Assembly (NCBI GenBank): GCA_017443265.1
Contig: JAFSOU010000095.1
Span: forward strand, 1 to 64,000
Length of the DNA stretch: 64,000 nucleotides
Source of the DNA: Bacteroidales bacterium
GTDB taxonomy: Bacteria > Bacteroidota > Bacteroidia > Bacteroidales > P3
Direction: 5' to 3'
Shown: positions 50,832 to 62,770 of the stretch, piece by piece
Position numbering within the stretch: the stretch's first letter is position 1
How the letters are laid out: each line of letters opens with the position of its first letter
Notes under the pieces: generated by a model
The model's input: only the letters and a program-made list of their open reading frames with translations
Databases searched by the model: none
What the model was told of the DNA's origin: nothing
Translations under genes and position numbers: made by a program

Positions 50832-52187
50832 ATGACCACCACCGAACTGATACTCAGCAAAACAGCGGCATTGTCCACCGGCGACGGCCCGCAGAGCCTT
50901 GCAGCCCTGCAACGTCAGGCCGCCGATTTCCTTGCCGAAAACCGTTTCGCTTTCCGCAAAAACGAGGTGTGGCGCAACGTGGATTTCGGCGAGTTTATGG
51001 ACGACGAGCTCACATCTCCCCTGCCCGACAACTCGCGGCAAACCTCGTTCAGCTGCGACATCCCCAACCTCGACACCACCAAACTCACCGTTTGCAACGG
51101 ATATTATAAGGCCAACGCACAGGACAGCATTCCCAACGGCGTGATAATCTGCAGCTTGCGCGAATCTTTGGACAAACACCCCCAGCTGGTGGAGAAGGTG
51201 CTCGGACAAACAACTCCCGTCAACAACAGTTTCCTTTCGGCCAACACCGCCCTCTTCACCGACGGCGTTTTTATCTACATCCCCGACGGCGTTACAGTGG
51301 AAAAACCGCTCCAGATACTCAGCGTGGCGGATTACGACAAACCGATGCTGCTGCAGACGCGCAACCTCGTGTATATCGGCAAAAACAGCCAGCTCACCCT
51401 TATCCACTGCGACGACTCGTACAACCACAACCGCTGTTTCTCCAACACCGTCACCGAGATTGTCATCGACGAGGACGCCCGTCTGGACCACTATAAGATG
51501 CAGAACCTCAACGACAACTCCGGACTTATCAACCAGACTTTCGTGCGTATGCGCCAAAACTCATCGCTGCTCTCCAACGGAGTATCGTTCAACGGCGGCA
51601 ACATACGCAACCACAACGAGATACGTATGGACGGCGAACACTGCAACGTGCAGGTGCACGGCCTTTACCTGATGGACAAGGAACAGAAAATTGACAACTA
51701 CGTGTACGTGGAGCACAGCCACCCCAACTGCGACAGCTACGAGCTTTTCAAAGGCATCCTCGACGACAACGCCCACGGCAGTTTCAACGGACATGTGCTT
51801 GTGTGCGACGGCGCCTTCAAGACCAACGCCCAACAATCGAACAAAAACATACTGCTCACCGACAAGGCCACCATCAACTCCAAACCTTTCCTCGAAATCT
51901 ACAACGACGATGTGAAATGCTCGCACGGCTCCAGCATAGGCCAGCTCGACGAACAGGCACTATTCTATATGATGCAGCGCGGCATACGCCGACACACAGC
52001 CACCACACTGCTGATGTTCGCTTTCTGCGACGAAGTGCTGAAAGACATCAACATAGCACCGCTACAGCAACAGCTGCGTGAGATGGTGCGACGCCGTCTG
52101 CAAGGCGAACTCACCTCCTGCGACAACTGCGTAATAGGCTGCAACACAAACGATTGCCATTTCCCCATCGACACATCGCGGCTATGA
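50832..52187 (+). CDS. sufD: Fe-S cluster assembly protein SufD
   Basis: 451 aa. SufD C-terminal beta-helix domain with NGGNIRNHNEIRMDGEHC, VEHSHPNCDSYELFKGILDD and QSNKNILLTDKATINSKPFL; the C-terminal part KCSHGSSIGQLDEQALFYMM is the SufB/SufD core. It starts 2 bp after sufC. Cys and His residues that hold the nascent cluster are present. It ends with ATGA overlap into the next gene. Confidence 0.95.
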   Translation: MTTTELILSKTAALSTGDGPQSLAALQRQAADFLAENRFAFRKNEVWRNVDFGEFMDDELTSPLPDNSRQTSFSCDIPNLDTTKLTVCNGYYKANAQDSIPNGVIICSLRESLDKHPQLVEKVLGQTTPVNNSFLSANTALFTDGVFIYIPDGVTVEKPLQILSVADYDKPMLLQTRNLVYIGKNSQLTLIHCDDSYNHNRCFSNTVTEIVIDEDARLDHYKMQNLNDNSGLINQTFVRMRQNSSLLSNGVSFNGGNIRNHNEIRMDGEHCNVQVHGLYLMDKEQKIDNYVYVEHSHPNCDSYELFKGILDDNAHGSFNGHVLVCDGAFKTNAQQSNKNILLTDKATINSKPFLEIYNDDVKCSHGSSIGQLDEQALFYMMQRGIRRHTATTLLMFAFCDEVLKDINIAPLQQQLREMVRRRLQGELTSCDNCVIGCNTNDCHFPIDTSRL

Positions 52188-53815
52188 CACGCAAGGCGCT
52201 CCTGACACTGACATTCCTGCTGTCGTTGGCCGTTTTACACTCTCAAAACAACATCGACTACCTGCTCAACTGCCAGTGCGGAACAGCCCTTACATCCAGT
52301 CAGACCGACGACCTGCGTCAGGCCTTCGAGCTTTACAACGCCAAACGCCTCACTCAGAGCATACGTATTGCCCGTCAGGTGATGAAACAGGCGCCGCAAT
52401 CGCCTCATCCTTACTTCCTTATGGGACTCATCTACGCCAAGCGCGAGAATCTGATGAAAGTGTCGGCGATGTTCAAAAAAGTGAACGCCATCTGCCCCGA
52501 CTACCCCGACGCCCGTGCCCATTTCTTCATCGGCATGATAAACTACAGCAACGAGGAATTTGGCCGCGCCACCGACAATCTGAACCGTTTTTTCGAGCTT
52601 GCCGCCAACGACCCTCAAGGCATCTATGCCGAATATCGCGAGGACGCAGAGATATACCGCCGCTGGTCGGCCTTTCTCAACAACATGGCCACCAACCCCG
52701 TGCCTTTCGAACCCAAGTCGATGACCAACATCTCCACCCCGCACAACGACCTGCTGCCCTACCGCACGGTGGACGGCTCGCAGTTCTGGCTCTATCGTTT
52801 CATACCTAAATACAAGACCGAGAGCCTCGGCTACCAGCCTGAAACTCAGGAAAAAGTATTGAAACTCTTCCAGTGCCGGCTTCTGCCCTACGGCAACTAC
52901 TCGGAAGGCAAGGTGATGGGCACCCCTTTTAACCGAACCGGCACCGAAGGCGGGGTAACCCTCACCGCCGACAACCACCTGCTTTTCTATTCCATTATTA
53001 AAAAGGAGAGCAACGGCTACAACAACAGCGACATTTTCTTTACCGAATTCAAGGGCGGACGTTGGCAGCCCGCCGAAAACATCGGGCCGGTGATAAACAA
53101 CGCCAACAGCAGCGAGGCCATGCCCTCCGTCACTCCCGACGGCTCACGGCTCTATTTTTCCAGTAACCGCAAAGGCGGCCTTGGCGGCGACGACATCTGG
53201 TGCTCCGAACGGCAGCCCGACGGCAGCTGGGGCGCGCCCTACAACCTCGGCTCGACAGTGAACACCTCCGGCGACGAGCGTTTCCCCTTTATCTGCGCCG
53301 ACGGCGAGACGCTTTTCTTCTCCTCCAACGGACAGATGTGCATCGGTGGCTACGACGTGTTTTACGTGCGTCTCGACGGCCGCAACACGGCTCCCGCCAA
53401 AAACCTCGGCTATCCCATCAACACCGACGCCGACGAGGTGGGTTTCGGCATCACCGCCGACGGCACAAAAGCCTATTTCTCCTCAAACCGCTATCCGGGC
53501 AAGGGCGGCATGGACATTTTCGAGTTCGAGCTTTACCCACAGGCACGGCCTAAACGCATGATAGTTCTCAAAGGAAGTGCCATCGACAAAAACGGCAACG
53601 CCATCGGCGACAAGATTACTGTGGTGGAAAACAACACAAAAAAACGCACCGAATTTCCCTTAAACGCCCGTAACGGACATTTCACCGTGGTGGTGAAAGC
53701 CGAATGCGGCAACGACATAAGCCTTTGGCAGAACGGCCGCTGCCTCGCCACCAAAAAAGTGGGCATCGACACAGCAGGTTGCCGAGGAGAGATTGTGTTT
53801 TTGAGGAGGAAGTGA
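52184..53815 (+). CDS. TPR-PD40 beta-propeller protein, exported
   Basis: 543 aa. A signal peptide (MTRKALLTLTFLLSLAVLHS) is followed by TPR-like helices (about 30-190), then WD40-like PD40 repeats (PSVTPDGSRLYFSSNRKGG, DDIWCSERQPDGSWGAPYNLG, GITADGTKAYFSSNRYPGKG) and a short Ig/CRD-like end. It has the build of Bacteroidetes OmpA-family propeller proteins such as PorE, but lacks the OmpA domain. It overlaps sufD by 4 bp and may be co-transcribed. Confidence 0.85.
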   Translation: MTRKALLTLTFLLSLAVLHSQNNIDYLLNCQCGTALTSSQTDDLRQAFELYNAKRLTQSIRIARQVMKQAPQSPHPYFLMGLIYAKRENLMKVSAMFKKVNAICPDYPDARAHFFIGMINYSNEEFGRATDNLNRFFELAANDPQGIYAEYREDAEIYRRWSAFLNNMATNPVPFEPKSMTNISTPHNDLLPYRTVDGSQFWLYRFIPKYKTESLGYQPETQEKVLKLFQCRLLPYGNYSEGKVMGTPFNRTGTEGGVTLTADNHLLFYSIIKKESNGYNNSDIFFTEFKGGRWQPAENIGPVINNANSSEAMPSVTPDGSRLYFSSNRKGGLGGDDIWCSERQPDGSWGAPYNLGSTVNTSGDERFPFICADGETLFFSSNGQMCIGGYDVFYVRLDGRNTAPAKNLGYPINTDADEVGFGITADGTKAYFSSNRYPGKGGMDIFEFELYPQARPKRMIVLKGSAIDKNGNAIGDKITVVENNTKKRTEFPLNARNGHFTVVVKAECGNDISLWQNGRCLATKKVGIDTAGCRGEIVFLRRK

Positions 53816-53867
53816 AAGATTGTAAATAGTGACAGCTAAACCTGTCGCCCACCCCACCTACCAATTA

Positions 53868-55301
53868 CTAACTATCTCTTCTCTCCAACAGCATAACATT
53901 TTCCACGTGCTGGGTGTGGGGGAACATATCCACTGGCTGTATGGCCTTCACCGCATATTTTTCCGATAGCATAGACACGTCGCGGGCCTGCGTGGCAGGG
54001 TTGCAACTTACATAAACGATTTTCTGCGGCAGGGTGGCAAGCAGCTGGTTAACAACCTTTTCGTGCATTCCGGCGCGCGGCGGGTCGGTGATAACGATGT
54101 CGGGAGTGCCGTGCTGGGCGATGAAATCGTGAGTAAGTATGTCGGCCATGTCGCCGGCAAAGAAAGTGGTGTTGTCGAAACCGTTGAGTTCGGCGTTCAC
54201 GCGGGCATCGGCCACGGCGTCCTCCACATACTCTATACCCACCACTTTTTTGCAGTATTTGGCCACAAAGCAGGCTATTGTGCCAGTACCGGTATATAGG
54301 TCGTAAACGGTCTCGCTGCCGTGCAGGTCGGCAAAATCGGCCACAAAGCCGTACAGATTGCGAGCCTGCTGCGAGTTGGTCTGGTAAAACGACTTGGGAC
54401 TAATTCGGAACTTCAGCGGGGTGTCGCCTGTGTGGTAGGCAGGCATAATCTCGGTTATGTACGGACTGCCGTGGTAGGACACCACGTCGAGGTCGTTGTA
54501 CGAATCGTTGAGTTTTTCGTTAATAATATATTGTAGCGAGGTTATTTGCGGAAATTCGGCTTTCACGAAATCGAGCAGGGGGAACAGCAAACTTTTGTCG
54601 ACCTTGGCCACAATCACTATGAGCATCCACTCGCCCTCCTGAGTATTGCGTATCACAAGGTTGCGCAAAAAGCCCTCGTGGGTGCGGATGTCGTAGAACT
54701 CCAGCCCTTGTTGCGAGGCGTATTCGCGTATGCGGTTGCGGATGTCGTTGGAGAGGTCGTCCTGAAGGGCGCAATACTGGATGTCGAGCACCTTGTCGTA
54801 CAGTCCGGGGATATGCAGTCCGAGTGCGTTGGGCTGCGGTTTGAAATCGGGGTTGGAAATCTCTTCGGGTGTCATCCAGCGGCGGTTGGAGAAGGTGAAC
54901 TCCAGTTTGTTGCGGTAGTGGAAGATACGTTCCGAGCCGCAGATGGGACTCATGGCCGACACGTCGATTTTGCCGATGCGTTCCAAGTTGCTCGCCACCT
55001 GATTCTGTTTGCACTTCAGCTGGTCGGGATAGTTGAAAGTCTGCCACTTGCAGCCTCCGCAAACACCGAAATGTGGGCATTGCGCCGGCACACGGCGGTC
55101 GCTGTAGTATTTTATGGCAATGGCCTTGCCTTCGGCGTAGTTTTTCTTCGATTTCAGGATGCGGATGTCCACCACGTCGCCGGGTACCACAAAGGGCACA
55201 AACACCACTTTGTTTTCCACCCGTGCAAGGGCCATGCCCTCCGACACGGCGTCGATTATCTCCACATCGGTATATATCACCTCTTTTTTCGCTTTGCGCA
55301 T
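53868..55301 (-). CDS. rlmD: 23S rRNA (uracil-C5)-methyltransferase RlmD/RumA type
   Basis: 477 aa. N-terminal TRAM domain, an Fe-S Cys set CPHFGVCGGCKWQ, SAM-binding motif VYDLYTGTGTIACF, ITDPPRAGMH, and the catalytic loop VYVSCNPATQARD with nucleophilic Cys. It methylates a uracil of 23S rRNA. I prefer the start at 55301 because a longer frame (to 55358) runs into the terminator stem of rpmH. Confidence 0.93.
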   Translation of the reverse strand: MRKAKKEVIYTDVEIIDAVSEGMALARVENKVVFVPFVVPGDVVDIRILKSKKNYAEGKAIAIKYYSDRRVPAQCPHFGVCGGCKWQTFNYPDQLKCKQNQVASNLERIGKIDVSAMSPICGSERIFHYRNKLEFTFSNRRWMTPEEISNPDFKPQPNALGLHIPGLYDKVLDIQYCALQDDLSNDIRNRIREYASQQGLEFYDIRTHEGFLRNLVIRNTQEGEWMLIVIVAKVDKSLLFPLLDFVKAEFPQITSLQYIINEKLNDSYNDLDVVSYHGSPYITEIMPAYHTGDTPLKFRISPKSFYQTNSQQARNLYGFVADFADLHGSETVYDLYTGTGTIACFVAKYCKKVVGIEYVEDAVADARVNAELNGFDNTTFFAGDMADILTHDFIAQHGTPDIVITDPPRAGMHEKVVNQLLATLPQKIVYVSCNPATQARDVSMLSEKYAVKAIQPVDMFPHTQHVENVMLLERRDS

Positions 55302-55356
55302 AAATCTTTCGTTTTTTTTCGGTTCAGCGACGCCGTTTTGCCTCTCCATAAAAGTC

Positions 55357-55395
55357 AAAAAAGAAGCAAAGTGGACTTCACCCTGCTTCTTTTTT
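55357..55395. terminator. Terminator between rpmH and rlmD
   Basis: Perfect 12-bp stem AAAAAAGAAGCA / TGCTTCTTTTTT with an inner GTG/CAC pair; on the minus strand it follows rpmH and precedes rlmD. Confidence 0.8.
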
Positions 55396-55445
55396 CCTTT
55401 AAAGGCTTATGTTTTTCTTTTTTGGCGCCAAAGAAAAATAAAACT

Positions 55446-55592
55446 CTATCGTTCGTCGGAAACGGTCAGTTTTTTTCTGCCTTTCTTTCTGCGAGCAGCC
55501 AAAACTCGACGTCCATTTGCTGTGGACATGCGTTGACGGAAACCGTGCTTATTGGCTCTCTTTCTGCGTGATGGTTGAAATGTTCTTTTCAT
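55446..55592 (-). CDS. rpmH: 50S ribosomal protein L34
   Basis: 48 aa, [20 protein letters not shown] then [20 protein letters not shown], ending KLTVSDER. All L34 signature residues are present. Short gene with a strong terminator 50 bp downstream. Confidence 0.97.
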   Translation of the reverse strand: MKRTFQPSRRKRANKHGFRQRMSTANGRRVLAARRKKGRKKLTVSDER

Positions 55593-55825
55593 TTTTCGTC
55601 TATTTTTGAGTTTGCAAAGATACGAAAAAAATCAATACCAACGAAAAAAAAATTCAAATTACCGTTTCACAAAGAAAACAAAGCAAAAAAACGTCAAAGT
55701 AAACTATTGAACAATAGACTGTTAAAAAAACAGATAAAACAAGCCCTCCACAAACAAAAAATTTTGAGTACCTTTGCAAACCGAAAAGAAAGTCTCTTTT
55801 CGCATCAAATTTTTTACAAAATAGT

Positions 55826-56497
55826 ATGACAAAAGACACGTTTTTCGAATACGTTTCCAATCCATTGCGGTTTAGTCTGCAGGACAAACTCGACATACAC
55901 AACGAACGCATGAGCTACCCGTTCTGCGCCGTGCTTCAGGTGCTTGATCTGCTCAGCGACAAAGCCACCTCGGGCACAAATTTCAACCCGCAGATGGTGT
56001 CGCGAGTGTCGGTGCAGGTACCCGAAAGCGCCGCCCTTACGGCAAGACTCGAGAAAACCGCCCTCAAAACCGACGACTCCGCCTCCGAAGCCGAGGCACG
56101 GCACCTGAAAGAGAAAATCGAAGCCGCCAAAAACAAGGAGATGGGCTTCACCGCCTCCGGCGAAATCGACATCCTCGACGAGATAAATTCCTTCCAGGAC
56201 ATCTCGTTCAAAACTGCTCCAAAAAGTGTAATTTTGGAGAAATTTCTCGACCCAAACACCCAAAAAGCACCCCAAAACAGACCCGAAAGACATCTAACCA
56301 TCGACGAATTGGGCAAAAAAAGCAACTCCGACAGCAACGGCTTAACCACTGAAACTCTTGCAATTATACTTGAAAAACAGGGCAAATTCGAAAAAGCAAT
56401 AGAAATATATGAAAAATTGATGCACCAAAATCCAGAAAAAAATAGTATCTTTGCAGTCCGAATTTCGGAATTAAAAAATAAGTTAGAAACAAAATAA
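55826..56497 (+). CDS. Conserved Bacteroidales protein, 223 aa, with C-terminal TPR motif
   Basis: Ends with a TPR unit TETLAIILEKQGKFEKAIEIYE. The middle is Ala/Glu-rich and probably flexible (EAEARHLKEKIEAAKNKE). It is commonly found just before secG in Bacteroidales; here the gap is 11 bp, so the two form an operon. -7 box TACCTTTG at 55769-55776. Role unknown. Confidence 0.8.
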   Translation: MTKDTFFEYVSNPLRFSLQDKLDIHNERMSYPFCAVLQVLDLLSDKATSGTNFNPQMVSRVSVQVPESAALTARLEKTALKTDDSASEAEARHLKEKIEAAKNKEMGFTASGEIDILDEINSFQDISFKTAPKSVILEKFLDPNTQKAPQNRPERHLTIDELGKKSNSDSNGLTTETLAIILEKQGKFEKAIEIYEKLMHQNPEKNSIFAVRISELKNKLETK

Positions 56498-56508
56498 AAT
56501 CAAAAAAA

Positions 56509-56874
56509 ATGTACACAGCTATTGTAGTAATAATACTTTTTATCTGCGTTATTTTAGCAATTGTGGTTCTCGTTCAGAACTCGAAGGGTGGCGGACTGGC
56601 ATCCAATTTCCAAAGCCAGAACCAGTATATGGGCGTACGCAAAACCGCCGACTTTTTGGAAAAAGCTTCATGGACCTTGGCCGTTTTGCTCATGGTTCTC
56701 AGCCTTGCTTGCGTGGCTTTCGTTCCAAAACACACCAACGACGAGAAACAGAACACCGAGTCCGGCATCAAACTCGACAATGTCAACATCCCGATGAGCA
56801 ACCCCACAACAACTACCGCTCCTGCTCCCGCTACCGAAAACGCCGCTCCTGCCGCTCAGCCCGAAGCCGAATAA
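56509..56874 (+). CDS. secG: Preprotein translocase subunit SecG
   Basis: 121 aa. Two membrane helices (about 4-24 and 55-73) around the conserved loop VLVQNSKGGGLAS, with the Ala/Pro/Thr-rich C-terminal tail usual for Bacteroidetes SecG. Part of the SecYEG channel. Followed by a strong terminator. Confidence 0.95.
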   Translation: MYTAIVVIILFICVILAIVVLVQNSKGGGLASNFQSQNQYMGVRKTADFLEKASWTLAVLLMVLSLACVAFVPKHTNDEKQNTESGIKLDNVNIPMSNPTTTTAPAPATENAAPAAQPEAE

Positions 56875-56896
56875 CAGCACACATACAAGAAAATAT

Positions 56897-56930
56897 AAAA
56901 AGCGATTTGCTCCGCAAATCGCTTTTTTTT
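56897..56930 (+). terminator. Intrinsic terminator after secG
   Basis: Stem AGCGATTTGC / GCAAATCGCT with a 3-nt loop and eight T. Confidence 0.9.
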
Positions 56931-56948
56931 GACAATATTATTACAGGA

Positions 56949-58361
56949 ATGGACATCAACGCACAAGTGCTACGGCTGCTTTTCGCCAACCTGCCCCACA
57001 CCCCTACCGACGGGCAGCGTGAGGCCGCCGATGCCATAGTCCGTTTCCTCTTCGACCCCGACCCCGACTCGGCTTTTGTACTGAAAGGCTATGCCGGCAC
57101 CGGAAAGACAACCCTCGTAAGCGCCCTGATACAAACCCTGCCTCAGCTGAAAGTGCGCTCGGTGCTCCTTGCTCCCACCGGAAGAGCGGCCAAAGTACTC
57201 TCCAACTACTCGGGCCGTCAGGCACTTACCATACACAAAAAAATCTACGCCACCACCGCCGACGCCAACGGCTTGCTACGATGCTCGCGAGTGCCCAACA
57301 AACACTCCTATACTCTTTTCATCGTCGACGAGGCTTCGATGATTGGCGAGGACAACGACAGCGGCCGAAACCTGCTCGACGACCTCGTAAGCTACGTGAA
57401 AGAGGGCTCCCACTGCCGTCTGATGCTCATCGGCGACACCGCACAGCTCCCCCCCGTTGGCTCACCCATAAGTCCCGCCCTCGACTGCAATTACCTTTCG
57501 CGGATAACCAGCCTTAACATCTACACCGCCGAACTCACCGAAGTGGTGCGTCAGACCGAGACATCGGGAATTTTGTTCAACAGCACGCTGATACGCAATC
57601 AGATAGCCTCCGGAAACGACATCGCCGAAACGCCTGTTTTCCAAATAAACGAAATCAACGACGTTGTACGTATCGACGGCGGCGAGCTGGAGGATATCCT
57701 CAACCGGGAATACTCCGACAAAGGCTCGGAGGAGGTGGTGGTGATCTGCCGCACCAACAAACGCGCCAACATCTTCAACAACGCCATACGCAACCGCATC
57801 CTCTTCCGCGATGACCAGCTGAACACCGGCGACTACCTTATGGTGGTGAAAAACAACTATTTCTGGACCGACGAAGATGCATCCTTGGGCTTCATCGCCA
57901 ACGGTGACATAGCGGAGATTCTGCGTCTGCGCAATTTTGAAGAGATGTACGGATTCCGTTTCGCCATGGCCACGTTGCGTTTCATCGACTACCCCGACGC
58001 ACCGGAGATAGAGTGCCGCATCCTGCTCGACACACTCTATTCCGAGTCTCCGTCGCTCACCGCCGACGAAAGTCGCAGACTATACGAGCAGGTGGCCCTC
58101 GACTACGCCGACCTGCCTACCAAGGGCGACCGCCTGAAAGCCATACGCAACGACCCGTATTACAACGCCTTACAGGTAAAATTCGCCTACGCCCTTACCT
58201 GCCACAAGACGCAGGGCGGACAGTGGGACACCGCCATCATCGACCAAGGCTTCCTGCCCGACGGGGTGATAGACCGCGAATACCTGCGATGGCTCTACAC
58301 CGCCCTCACCCGAGCAAAAAAACAGGTCTTTCTGCTCAATTTCGACGATATTATGTTTTGA
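56949..58361 (+). CDS. RecD-like/Pif1-type superfamily 1 DNA helicase
   Basis: 470 aa. Walker A GYAGTGKTT (47-55), Walker B FIVDEASMIGE, motif III GDTAQLPPVGSP, motif V VKFAYALTCHKTQGGQWDTA and motif VI YTALTRAKKQ. It is an ATP-dependent 5'-3' helicase with the RecD2 core but no N-terminal extension. Its last 13 codons (AKKQVFLLNFDD and a stop) are found again, diverged only at synonymous sites, at 59757-59806. Confidence 0.92.
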   Translation: MDINAQVLRLLFANLPHTPTDGQREAADAIVRFLFDPDPDSAFVLKGYAGTGKTTLVSALIQTLPQLKVRSVLLAPTGRAAKVLSNYSGRQALTIHKKIYATTADANGLLRCSRVPNKHSYTLFIVDEASMIGEDNDSGRNLLDDLVSYVKEGSHCRLMLIGDTAQLPPVGSPISPALDCNYLSRITSLNIYTAELTEVVRQTETSGILFNSTLIRNQIASGNDIAETPVFQINEINDVVRIDGGELEDILNREYSDKGSEEVVVICRTNKRANIFNNAIRNRILFRDDQLNTGDYLMVVKNNYFWTDEDASLGFIANGDIAEILRLRNFEEMYGFRFAMATLRFIDYPDAPEIECRILLDTLYSESPSLTADESRRLYEQVALDYADLPTKGDRLKAIRNDPYYNALQVKFAYALTCHKTQGGQWDTAIIDQGFLPDGVIDREYLRWLYTALTRAKKQVFLLNFDDIMF

Positions 58362-58576
58362 TGAAAAAAATAATTGCTTTTTTGTCTAAAACATTCATTT
58401 AAAGAAAAAGCGAAATTTGCTAAAACCATAAAATACAATATCTTATCCAATTTTAAATAAACCAGACGAACAAATCACACAACTATTTTTATGTAAAAAA
58501 AATATTTTTTTTTGCATAAAAATGTCGTTTATTGAAAAAAACTTCGTATCTTTGCCATTGCAAAAAGAATGAAGAA

Positions 58577-59710
58577 ATGACAAAAAAAATAAATCCTTTC
58601 ATTGTTACGGGCAAAATCCCAAAACAATATTTCTGCGACCGCGACAAAGAATCCGAACAACTTGTGCGTTTTTTGGATAGCCGTGAAAACGTAGTGCTAA
58701 TGTCGCAGCGACGTATGGGAAAAACCAAACTTGTGGAACACAGTCTAGAAAACGGCAGTAAAGAGTACGTTCTAATAACTATTGACATACTCCACACATC
58801 ATCCTTCCGCGAATTCATTCAACTTCTAGGAGCCACTGTTTTCGACAGCCTTGCCAAGCGGAGCACCCGGATGATGAAGCTCTTCACGGCAACCCTGCGT
58901 TCACTCAGTGCCAGTTTTGGATACGACCCTATTCAAAACACACCCACATTGGACATACATTTGGGCGACATAACTATGCCGGAGTATACCTTGAAAGAGA
59001 TTTTCGAATATATTGAAAAGTCCAACCGACGCTGCATCATAGTTATCGACGAATTCCAGCAAGTCACGAAATATCCCGAAAAAAATGTCGAAGCACTGTT
59101 GCGCACACACATACAGCATCTCGAAAACGCCAATCTTGTCTTTGCCGGTAGCCAACGCAGATTGATGGAAGAGATATTCTTTTCGGAGAAACGCCCATTC
59201 TATATGAGTGCAAGAAGCATCGTACTCGAAGCCATACCACTTGACTGTTACTGTAATTTCGCCTGTCACCATTTTCTAAAGGCAGGAAAAGAAATCGAAA
59301 GAGAGGCTGTCAGTCTGGTTTACGACACATTTAAAGGGGTAACGCTCTACCTACAACGCATTATGAAAGATGCCTTCAGCATCACTTCTGTTGGCGAAAA
59401 ATGCGACACTGACACGATACAACACCTTATCAATGACTACCTTATGGAGTGCGAGCCTCGCCTGCGCGAACAACTGGCTCTTATTACCGAGCCTCAAAAA
59501 GAATTGCTTTATGCTATGAGTGAAGAAGGGGAGCCTGTTAAGAGTATCACCGCATCGGCATTTATCAAGCGACATAGAATGAAATCGACCAGTGCAGTTC
59601 AGTCTGCCGCAAAAAAACTTCTGGAGTTCGACCTACTAACACGACGCGACGGTCTCTATTATATTGCCGACCCGCTGATGGACTTGTGGCTAAAGTCACG
59701 CAGGCTATAA
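58577..59710 (+). CDS. AAA ATPase, archaeal-ATPase-like
   Basis: 377 aa. P-loop SQRRMGKTK (43-51), Walker B CIIVIDEFQQV, GSQRRLM sensor, and a C-terminal winged helix (SITASAFIKRHRMKSTSAVQ). Family of STAND-like ATPases common in Bacteroidetes and archaea. -7 box TATCTTTG at 58547-58554, flanked by an AT-rich TTTTTATG / CATAAAAA inverted repeat. The gene is enclosed between two copies of the helicase 3' end, which indicates insertion or replacement at that site. Confidence 0.88.
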   Translation: MTKKINPFIVTGKIPKQYFCDRDKESEQLVRFLDSRENVVLMSQRRMGKTKLVEHSLENGSKEYVLITIDILHTSSFREFIQLLGATVFDSLAKRSTRMMKLFTATLRSLSASFGYDPIQNTPTLDIHLGDITMPEYTLKEIFEYIEKSNRRCIIVIDEFQQVTKYPEKNVEALLRTHIQHLENANLVFAGSQRRLMEEIFFSEKRPFYMSARSIVLEAIPLDCYCNFACHHFLKAGKEIEREAVSLVYDTFKGVTLYLQRIMKDAFSITSVGEKCDTDTIQHLINDYLMECEPRLREQLALITEPQKELLYAMSEEGEPVKSITASAFIKRHRMKSTSAVQSAAKKLLEFDLLTRRDGLYYIADPLMDLWLKSRRL

Positions 59711-59756
59711 AACAACATCGCCACAGAAAAGTGTGCAACTTCCCTACTATTTAACA

Positions 59757-59806
59757 GCCAAAAAACAGGTCTTCCTACTCAATTTCGACGACTTTTTCTT
59801 TGAATA
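59757..59806 (+). pseudogene. Second copy of the helicase 3' end
   Basis: Encodes TAKKQVFLLNFDDFFFE and a stop. Over 32 bp (59760-59791 against 58316-58348) only two bases differ, and all substitutions in the shared codons are synonymous. It is the likely original end of the helicase gene, displaced by the ATPase cassette. Confidence 0.85.
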
Positions 59807-59836
59807 AAAAAAACGGGCACCTGAAAGGCACCCGTC
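59805..59836 (-). terminator. Terminator after gyrB
   Basis: Stem ACGGGTGCC / GGTGCCCGT with a 5-nt loop and eight T on the minus strand, 22 bp past the gyrB stop. Confidence 0.85.
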
Positions 59837-59858
59837 TTTAGCAATATAGTAGCCAATC

Positions 59859-61844
<1,986 letters not shown>

Positions 61845-62030
61845 TCAGTTTAAAATTAGATTGCAAAAGTACGATTTTTTTTCGGATTTTCGAGCCTTTT
61901 CCACCATAAAAATATCAAAAGTTATGCACATTTTCAGCCACTTCTCAACAACTTATAAAAACGGTCTGAAAATCATTTGTGATTTCAGCTTTTTTTCGTA
62001 CTTTTGCAACTCCAAAACGAGTTCGACACA

Positions 62031-62597
62031 ATGAATTTTATAACGCTTCTGCTTTTGGCCATAGGACTTTCGATGGACGCCTTCGCAGTGTCGGTGTGCA
62101 AGGGACTTTCGTTGAAACGCACCAGCCTGCGCGCCTATCTGGCGGTGGGACTCTGGTTCGGCGGGTTCCAAGCGCTGATGCCCGTTGTCGGCTATTACCT
62201 GATATTTCGTTTCAAAAACTACGTAACGGCCATCGACCACTGGATAGCCTTCGCCCTGCTTGCAATAATTGGGATAAACATGATTCGCGAGGCCCTTTCG
62301 GGGAAAGAAGAGTCGGCCGACGCATCGCTGGATTTCAGAACGATGCTGCTCCTTGCCATAGCCACCAGCATCGACGCCCTTGCGGTAGGCATATCGTTCG
62401 CCTGCCTCGAAGTAAATCTGCTCCCAGCTGTAACCTTAATCGGCTTTACGACATTCATCTTGTCGGATGTGGGACTGAAAGTCGGCTCGCTGTTCGGACT
62501 GCGCTACAAATCCAAAGCCGAAATCGCAGGGGGCGTTATTCTGATTCTGCTCGGTGTGAAAATCGTGCTTGAACATCTGGAAATCATATCGTTCTGA
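62031..62597 (+). CDS. mntP: Manganese efflux pump MntP
   Basis: 188 aa, six membrane helices. Family motifs GLSMDAFAVSVCKGL (14-28) and ATSIDALAVGISFA with the conserved Asp residues of the ion path. Exports Mn2+ to prevent toxicity. Promoter TACTTTTG at 61999-62006; the leader is too short (about 20 nt) for a Mn riboswitch. Divergent from gyrB. Confidence 0.95.
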   Translation: MNFITLLLLAIGLSMDAFAVSVCKGLSLKRTSLRAYLAVGLWFGGFQALMPVVGYYLIFRFKNYVTAIDHWIAFALLAIIGINMIREALSGKEESADASLDFRTMLLLAIATSIDALAVGISFACLEVNLLPAVTLIGFTTFILSDVGLKVGSLFGLRYKSKAEIAGGVILILLGVKIVLEHLEIISF

Positions 62598-62770
62598 CAC
62601 CTCGGCAACGTCAGGCATTCTTTTATTTGAAAGATTTTCGTCGTTTTTGCCAAAAAAAACAAAAAAAATATGTAACTTTGCAATGTTCAACACAACAACC
62701 CCAAAAAGGTGTTTCGCACCATAAAACAATTGGGAAAAACGCAAATCAAAAATAATAAAACACCGCAACA

